A stretch of 37,195 nt of DNA from Armadillidium nasatum (Eukaryota > Arthropoda > Malacostraca > Isopoda > Armadillidiidae). The stretch's first letter is position 1. Each line of letters begins with the position of its first letter. Below, one piece after another: positions 36,708-37,195 of this stretch. The notes under the pieces are model-generated. The model saw nothing but the letters and a program-made list of their open reading frames with translations, ran no database searches and was not told where the DNA came from. The stretch lies in assembly GCA_009176605.1 (NCBI GenBank), contig SEYY01000873.1, positions 1 through 37,195 on the forward strand, read 5' to 3'. A program made the position numbers and the translations under genes.

Positions 36708-37195
36708 GTTAGGTATTTGTGAGAAAAATAATGATAATAAATATTGAGTACTCACAATGTTATGCTAAGTTGGCTTATCGTCCCCTTTTATTCGTGAGGA
36801 TGATGATGATGTGAAGACGCTCTCCGACGTAAACGATCAAAAACAAAACTCAGGCCCTTTGCGAGGGCAAGAAAGGATCACAAGAAAGGAACAGTTACAG
36901 CGAATATATGACAAGAAGAAGGTCAGAAAAAAAAACGAACAAAAATGTATGTTTATTTACATATAATATTTGTTCATGGAACCAGATTGAAAATGGATTC
37001 GGATTCAGAAAATAAGTTGATAAGTCGAAAATTAATGGAACAATCAATGCAACGAGCTTAGGGCGATATGTATATTGGGAACTTATACCGGTTAAATGAT
37101 AATTAATTTTTCCGTACGAGGAATACGATGACGTTCGATGAAGTAGGAAGGATGGTTTAGTTCCCAAGTAGGAATTTATGAGCTAATTCCCAAGG
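36707..37195 (-). mobile_element. LTR 3, partial, related to LTRs 1 and 2
   Basis: Starts TGTTAGGTATTTGTG on +, like TGTTAGGAATATTGCG of LTR 1, and has a comparable internal order: a GC-richer, CG-containing stretch, then 'acaagaa' words and a 'gtttattta' patch that reads as an AATAAA-type poly(A) signal on the minus strand (about 36950). It runs off the window. Like LTR 2, its U5 end abuts (TA)n and not a primer-binding site, so it is a downstream or solo LTR of an element extending to higher coordinates. A 90-aa minus ORF inside it (36895-37167) has no recognisable features. Confidence 0.55.

Noticed and set aside
36895..37167. 90-codon minus-strand ORF
   Set aside because: No recognisable motif, and it lies inside what looks like an LTR.

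Overview
This is a eukaryotic, AT-rich, intron- and repeat-dominated window with no bacterial gene organisation. It contains many long (TA)n arrays, several families of autonomous-type and non-autonomous transposable elements, one recognisable host exon and one 100-base scaffold gap (32096-32195). The LINEs look like Jockey-type elements I associate with arthropod, especially crustacean, genomes. A weak repeat near 13545 resembles one I recall from decapods. Arthropod, probably crustacean, is therefore my best guess; it is not proven.

Layout. 1-5600: AT-rich, mostly non-coding, with a broken unrecognised gene (about 2480-3290) lying between two 92-bp direct repeats. 5612-7410: complete non-autonomous hAT transposon carrying a BED zinc-finger ORF, inserted inside a (TA)n array. 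7490-9557: decayed LINE (family A), + strand. 9868-10396: hAT end fragment. 10405-12094: a second decayed family A LINE. 12095-14998: mostly empty, with a LINE 3' end at 14120-14350. 14999-16216: non-autonomous DNA transposon with TTAA target duplication. 16655-17020: N-terminal coding exon of WDR33, the poly(A)-signal-binding CPSF subunit, + strand, ending at a GTAAGA donor. It is the only confident host gene.

17351-23729 is a minus-strand pile of elements, presumably in the WDR33 intron: a near-full-length LINE (2A-like motif, PHD finger, APE endonuclease, RT, C-terminal CX2CX8HX4C), a LINE A 3' fragment, a fresher LINE (family B), and a Gypsy-type gag with a 252-bp tandem duplication that includes the LINE junction. 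23799-25235 is the LTR of that gag element, with a probable tRNA-Arg primer-binding site. 26606-29750 is a second related LTR, split by a second hAT copy with a perfect 8-bp target duplication. Directly upstream of it (minus strand) are an ORF with SGNH-hydrolase features (29739-31128) and a Gypsy pol tail (31575-32090). 32441-36330 is a Gypsy pol on the minus strand (RT, RNase H, integrase with DD35E, long N/S-rich tail). 36707-37195 is the start of a third related LTR.

The two most unusual points are the following. First, an SGNH-like ORF sits in the env position of an LTR retrotransposon, next to the 3' LTR and just after a splice-acceptor-like sequence. Second, repeated F-x-G-F motifs occur in the C-terminal tails of two retrotransposon Pol proteins. 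They match the short motif that host proteins use to bind LEDGF/TFIIS-N-type domains, which suggests a chromatin-tethering mechanism for integration. Many retroelement ORFs are broken by small indels with few nonsense codons, so some frameshifts may be assembly errors.
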